From Chrysogorgia sp. JL179-B06 (Eukaryota > Cnidaria > Anthozoa > Scleralcyonacea > Chrysogorgiidae), in contig JAYKKM010000152.1 in assembly GCA_035772405.1 (NCBI GenBank), positions 251,446 to 315,445 on the forward strand: a stretch of 64,000 nucleotides of DNA, in the 5' to 3' direction. The translations under genes were made by a program, and so were the position numbers. The notes under the pieces were generated by a model. That model did not search any database. It saw nothing but the letters and a program-made list of their open reading frames with translations, and had not been told where the DNA came from. The number at the start of each line of letters is the position of its first letter. Within the stretch, counting starts at the first letter, position 1. This document shows, piece by piece, positions 61,201 through 64,000 of the stretch.

Positions 61201-64000
61201 CATCCAAAAATTTGCAAAAATGGCCAAATTTGGCCAAAAAGTAAAGGGGTTAACCTTAACTTTTTGACGATTTTCGACCATTTTTTAACTTGTCAAAATA
61301 AGCTTAAAATATGAAAATATAGCCTAAATAATGCCTTATATTAATATGAGCAGAAACTAGCGTAAATTTAGTCATTTTTTAAACATCCAAAAATTTGGCA
61401 AAAATGGCCAAATTTGGCCAAAAAGTAAAGGGGTTAACCTTAACTTTTTGACGATTTTCGACCATTTTTAACTTGTCAAAATAAGCTTAAAATATGAAAA
61501 TATAGCCTAAATAATGCCTTAGGTATTAATATGAGCAGAAACTAGCGTAAATTTAGTCATTTTTGGACATCCAAAAATTTGGCAAAAAATGGCCAAATTT
61601 GGCCAAAAAGTAAAGGGGTTAACCTTAACTTTTTGACGATTTTCGACCATTTTTAACTTGTCAAAATAAGCTTAAAATATGAAAATATAGCCTAAATAAT
61701 GCCTTAGATATTAATATGAGCAGAAACTAGCGTAAATTTAGTCAATTTTTGACATCCAAAAATTTGGCAAAAATGGCCAAATTTGGCCAAAAAGTAAAGG
61801 GGTTAACCTTAACTTTTTGACGATTTTCGACCATTTTTAACTTGTCAAAATAAGCTTAAAATATGAAAATATAGCCTAAATAATGCCTTAGATATTAATA
61901 ATTGAGCAGAAACTAGCGTAAATTTAGTCATTTTTGGATCCAAAAATTTGGCAAAAATGGCCAAATTTGGCCAAAAAGTAAAGGGGTTAACCTTAACTTT
62001 TTGACGATTTTCGACCATTTTTAACTTGTCAAAATAAGCTTAAAATATGAAAATATAGCCTAAATAATGCCTTATATTAATATGAGCAGAAACTAGCGTA
62101 AATTTAGTCATTTTTTGACATCCAAAAATTTGGCAAAAATGGCCAAATTTGGCCAAAAAGTAAAGGGGTTAACCTTAACTTTTTGACGATTTTCGACCAT
62201 TTTTAACTTGTCAAAATAAGCTTAAAATATGAAAATATAGCCTAAATAATGCCTTAGATATTAATATGAGCAGAAACTAGCGTAAATTTAGTCATTTTTT
62301 GGACATCCAAAAATTTGGCAAAAATGGCCAAATTTGGCCAAAAAGTAAAGGGGTTAACCTTAACTTTTTGACGATTTTCGACCATTTTTTAACTTGTCAA
62401 AATAAGCTTAAAATATGAAAATATAGCCTAAATAATGCCTTAGGATATTAATATGAGCAGAAACTAGCGTAAATTTAGTCATTTTTTGACATCCAAAAAA
62501 TTTGGCAAAAATGGCCAAATTTGGCCAAAAAGTAAAGGGGTTAACCTTAACTTTTTGACGATTTTCGACCATTTTTAACTTGTCAAAATAAGCTTAAAAT
62601 ATGAAAATATAGCCTAAATAATGCCTTAGGTATTAATATGAGCAGAAACTAGCGTAAATTTAGTCAATTTTTGACATCCAAAAATTTGGCAAAAATGGCC
62701 AAATTTGGCCAAAAAGTAAAGGGGTTAACCTTAACTTTTTGACGATTTTCGACCATTTTTAACTTGTCAAAATAAGCTTAAAATATGAAAATATAGCCTA
62801 AATAATGCCTTAGGTATTAATGAGCAGAAACTAGCGTAAATTTAGTCATTTTTTGACATCCAAATATTTGGCAAAAATGGCCAAATTTGGACAAAAAATA
62901 AAGGGGTTAACCTTAACTTTTTGACGATTTTCGACCATTTTTAACTTGTCAAAATAAGCTTAAAATATGAAAATATAGCCTAAATAATGCCTTAGATATT
63001 AATATGAGCAGAAACTAGCGTAAATTTAGTCATTTTTGACATCCAAAAATTGGCAAAAATGGCCAAATTTGGCCAAAAAGTAAAGGGGTTAACCTTAACT
63101 TTTTTGACGATTTTCGACCATTTTTAACTTGTCAAAATAAGCTTAAAATATGAAAATATAGCCTAAATAATGCCTTAGATATTAATATGAGCAGAAACTA
63201 GCGTAAATTTAGTCATTTTTGACATCCAAAAAATTTGGCAAAAATGGCCAAATTTGGCCAAAAAGTAAAGGGGTTAACCTTAACTTTTTGACGATTTTCG
63301 ACCATTTTTAACTTGTCAAAATAAGCTTAAAATATGAAAATATAGCCTAAATAATGCCTTAGGATATTAATATGAGCAGAAACTAGCGTAAATTTAGTCA
63401 TTTTTTGACATCCAAAAATTTGGCAAAATTTGGCCAAAAAGCAAAGGGGTTAACCTTAACTTTTTGACGATTTTCGACCATTTTTAACTTGTCAAAATAA
63501 GCTTAAAATATGAAAATATAGCCTAAATTATGCCTTAGGTATTAATATGAGCAAAAACTAGCGTAAATTTAGTCATTTTTGACATCCAAAAATTTGGCAA
63601 AAATGGCCAAATTTGGCCAAAAAGTAAAGGGGTTAACCTTAACTTTTTGACGACTTTCGCCATTTTTAACTTGTCAAAATAAGCTTAAAATATGAAAATA
63701 TAGCCTAAATAATGCCTTAGTATTAATATGAGCAAAAACTAGCGTAAATTTAGTCATTTTTTGACATCAAAAAACGTGTCAAAAATGGCCAAATTTGGCC
63801 AAAAAGTAAAGGGGTTAACCTTAACTTTTTACGATTTTCGACCATTTTTAACTTGTCAAAATAAGCTTAAAATATGAAAATATAGCCTAAATAATGCCTT
63901 AGGTATTAATCTGAGCAGAAACTAGCGTAAAATTTAGTCATTTTTGACATCCAAAAATATTTGGCAAAAATGGCCAAATTTGGCCAAAAAGTAAAGGGGG
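52231..64000. repeat. 184-bp satellite, zone 3: homogeneous
   Basis: About 64 nearly identical monomers, continuing past the window edge. Almost all carry GGCCAAATTTGGCC (a 14-bp palindrome) where zone 1 usually has GGCCAAATTTGGAC. Remaining differences are mostly one-base length changes in A, T or G runs (GGG or GGGG, TTTTT or TTTTTT) plus GATATT versus GGTATT. This fits recent amplification, or consensus polishing that flattened variation. Confidence 0.95.

Noticed and set aside
21019..64000. CRISPR-like array
   Set aside because: The unit is a contiguous 184-bp monomer without alternating repeat and unique spacer, in a eukaryotic context with no cas genes.

Overview
The window looks like nuclear DNA of an invertebrate animal. 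It is AT-rich, with spliced exons bounded by GT/AG, long (AT)n runs, tRNA-derived SINEs, hAT-type and TA-flanked inverted-repeat elements, remnants of Penelope-like and non-LTR retroelements, and a decayed ORF resembling the KIAA1958/ZMYM-type (Crypton-derived) family. A cnidarian is plausible, but nothing here fixes the phylum. There are no bacterial operons, rRNA genes or functional tRNA genes.

Positions 1-20,574 are gene-poor and full of repeats. The only convincing host coding sequence is on the + strand. One is an orphan terminal exon at 3046-3364. The other is a three-exon gene (16083-16218, 18290-18445, 19207-19426) whose splice phases agree. It encodes one transmembrane segment followed by a Ser/Thr-rich, probably cytoplasmic tail. 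Almost the whole of its second intron is a nested inverted-repeat element, and its first intron holds three (AT)n runs and a SINE. Around these lie a hAT-like element with a degraded target duplication (339-971), a perfect 180-bp hAT-type MITE with 8-bp target duplications (4922-5101), Penelope-like debris with inverted arms (4683-6200), a long-armed TA-flanked MITE (12850-13325), several fold-back repeats, and a 20-bp minisatellite of about 36 copies carrying AATAAA in nearly every unit (13957-14675).

Positions 20,575-64,000 are tandem repeats. A 22-bp minisatellite (20,575-21,018) runs directly into a satellite with a monomer of about 184 bp that continues to the window end. The satellite has three zones. 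Zone 1 (to about 32.2 kb) is divergent but cleanly read, with higher-order repeats of 1,449 bp and a 5,438-bp offset duplication. It is interrupted by a 5'-truncated, frameshifted non-LTR retrotransposon (21,322-23,294) flanked by TAAA. Zone 2 (about 32.2-52.2 kb) carries many scattered one-base insertions and substitutions and is about 8% longer per monomer than its clean counterpart, which suggests unpolished long-read sequence. It also has its own recurring monomer variant. Zone 3 (about 52.2-64 kb) is nearly homogeneous and marked by a GGCCAAATTTGGCC palindrome, consistent with recent expansion. ORFs inside the satellite and the AT runs are chance products of the repeats.
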